NCBI GenBank assembly: GCA_027083995.1
Contig: JALWME010000076.1
Location: 1 to 5,146, forward strand
DNA length: 5,146 nt
Source: Sulfurovum sp.
GTDB lineage: Bacteria > Campylobacterota > Campylobacteria > Campylobacterales > Sulfurovaceae
Direction of reading: 5' to 3'
Shown: positions 4,493-5,146 of the stretch, one piece after another
How the letters are laid out: each line of letters begins with the position of its first letter
Position numbering within the stretch: position 1 is the stretch's first letter
The notes under the pieces: model-generated
Databases searched by the model: none
Seen by the model: the letters and a program-made list of their open reading frames with translations, nothing else
Told to the model about the DNA's origin: nothing
Translations under genes and position numbers: made by a program

Positions 4493-5146
4493 ATGATAGC
4501 ATATTTTAAAACACTTTTTTTTACTGTTGTTTTTATATTTTTACAACCTGTATATGCTGATGTCATCATAGGTAATGGACATATAGAAAGACTTAACTCT
4601 GGTGTGATAAAAGATATAAACTGTCAAAATTATACGATTGGTACAGGTGGATTGTTGGATACTTCCAATGGAGGTACGCTTCGTGAGGTGACCAAATTTA
4701 CCAATAATGGTACATGGGACTTTGGTACAGGTAATATAAAAGAGCTTGGTGCATGGGAAAATAATGGCAATATGGCTGTAAAACCTACGCAAGTAGGAGC
4801 AATAGTAAACCTTCAATTTACAGCATTATGCGGACCTATATCAGTATTGGGTACGTCTGATACAGATGGTGATGGTATCTCTGATGCAGATGAAGGGGAC
4901 AATGCGGTAGCACTTGGTCATGGTATTACACTCGATCAGGACAGTGATGGCATCTATAATTTTTTAGATGATGATTCAGATGGTGATGGGGTATCTGATA
5001 CTATTGAAGGTGGTAATGGTGTAGACAGCGATGGTGATGGTATTCCAGATTATCTAGATGATAGTGATACAAGACCAAACAGTACAGATGACAGTTCACT
5101 TACGGGTAACAGTATCGGTGATGATGTAAGTATCGATATTTTAGCC
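4493..5146 (+). CDS. N-terminal part of a secreted protein with thrombospondin-3-like calcium-binding repeats (3' end outside window)
   Basis: The frame is open from the ATG at 4493 to the last base, giving 218 visible residues with no stop. Signal peptide 1-22 ends QPVYA, followed by DVIIGNG. Residues about 24-117 are a beta-rich region with IERLNSGVIKDINCQNYTIG, GGLLDTSNGGTL, FTNNGTWDFGTGNI and WENNGNM; its repeating T/NNGTW pattern suggests a filamentous beta-solenoid-like fold (inference). C44 and C113 could pair. Residues 123-189 carry DxDxDGxxD repeats, and residues 207-218 (SIGDDVSIDILA) look like the beginning of an Ig-like or cadherin-like 'IDILAND' repeat, so the full protein is probably a long surface or secreted adhesin. 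It follows a 94-base gap with its own putative promoter. The N-terminal half is not assigned to a named family. Confidence 0.85.
   Translation, partial: MIAYFKTLFFTVVFIFLQPVYADVIIGNGHIERLNSGVIKDINCQNYTIGTGGLLDTSNGGTLREVTKFTNNGTWDFGTGNIKELGAWENNGNMAVKPTQVGAIVNLQFTALCGPISVLGTSDTDGDGISDADEGDNAVALGHGITLDQDSDGIYNFLDDDSDGDGVSDTIEGGNGVDSDGDGIPDYLDDSDTRPNSTDDSSLTGNSIGDDVSIDILA
4859..5059 (+). repeat. Thrombospondin type 3-like calcium-binding repeats
   Basis: Four acidic units lie in residues 123-189 of the last gene: DTDGDGISD (123-131), DQDSDGIYNFLD (148-159), DSDGDGVSD (161-169) and DSDGDGIPDYLD (178-189). The Asp spacing is that of TSP3 calcium-binding loops. At DNA level the core gatggtgatgg recurs at 4865, 4979 and 5030. 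Such repeats usually form rigid calcium-stabilised stalks in surface proteins; that role is inferred here. Confidence 0.85.

Noticed and set aside
4480..4509. Nine-codon leader peptide ahead of the last gene
   Set aside because: The ATG at 4480 overlaps the ribosome binding site of the real gene, and nothing suggests attenuation.
1..5146. Prophage region, because of fibre-like and virion-like domains
   Set aside because: No capsid, terminase, portal, integrase, lysis or tail-assembly gene is present, and every protein whose start is visible has a Sec signal peptide, which phage virion proteins lack.

Overview
The window is AT-rich (a hand count of a few lines gives roughly 35-40 % G+C) and codes entirely on the + strand. 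It holds seven protein genes: two cut by the window edges and five complete. Six of the seven start inside the window, and all six begin with a Sec-type signal peptide; the seventh is visible only as its C-terminal part. There are no RNA genes, transposases, CRISPR arrays, polymerases or metabolic enzymes. The signal peptides (lysine start, Phe/Ile/Leu core, HAA, VHA or VYA end), codon use and domain mix fit a Gram-negative bacterium of the Campylobacterota (Sulfurovum/Sulfurimonas type). This is inference: several domains are also typical of Bacteroidota surface proteins, and no taxonomic marker gene is present.

Layout: (1) positions 1-758, the C-terminal end of a large repetitive surface or adhesin-like protein; (2) 769-1059, a 96-residue secreted protein made almost only of one small N-terminal module; (3) 1061-1975 and (4) 1980-2873, two tandem paralogues with the same module followed by a bacterial fibrinogen-like (GGGWT) domain; (5) 2891-3478, a diverged copy of the module followed by a domain resembling phage virion/tail proteins; (6) 3475-4398, a LamG/concanavalin-like domain whose first half resembles GH54 arabinofuranosidase-type proteins; (7) 4493 to the window end, a secreted protein with calcium-binding-type DxDGDG repeats, cut by the window edge.

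Genes 1-6 are separated by 10, 1, 4, 17 and -4 bases, so they probably form one operon with translational coupling. Gene 7 lies 94 bases further on and has its own plausible sigma70 promoter, whose elements form an almost symmetric sequence.

The most interesting feature is the architecture. Four consecutive genes carry the same roughly 45-75 residue module directly after the signal peptide, and three of them follow it with different beta-rich, lectin-like passengers. This looks like a locus for a set of secreted recognition or adhesion proteins sharing a common docking or assembly module, perhaps displayed on or with the large adhesin encoded upstream. That function is inferred; no anchoring or secretion machinery is seen in the window.
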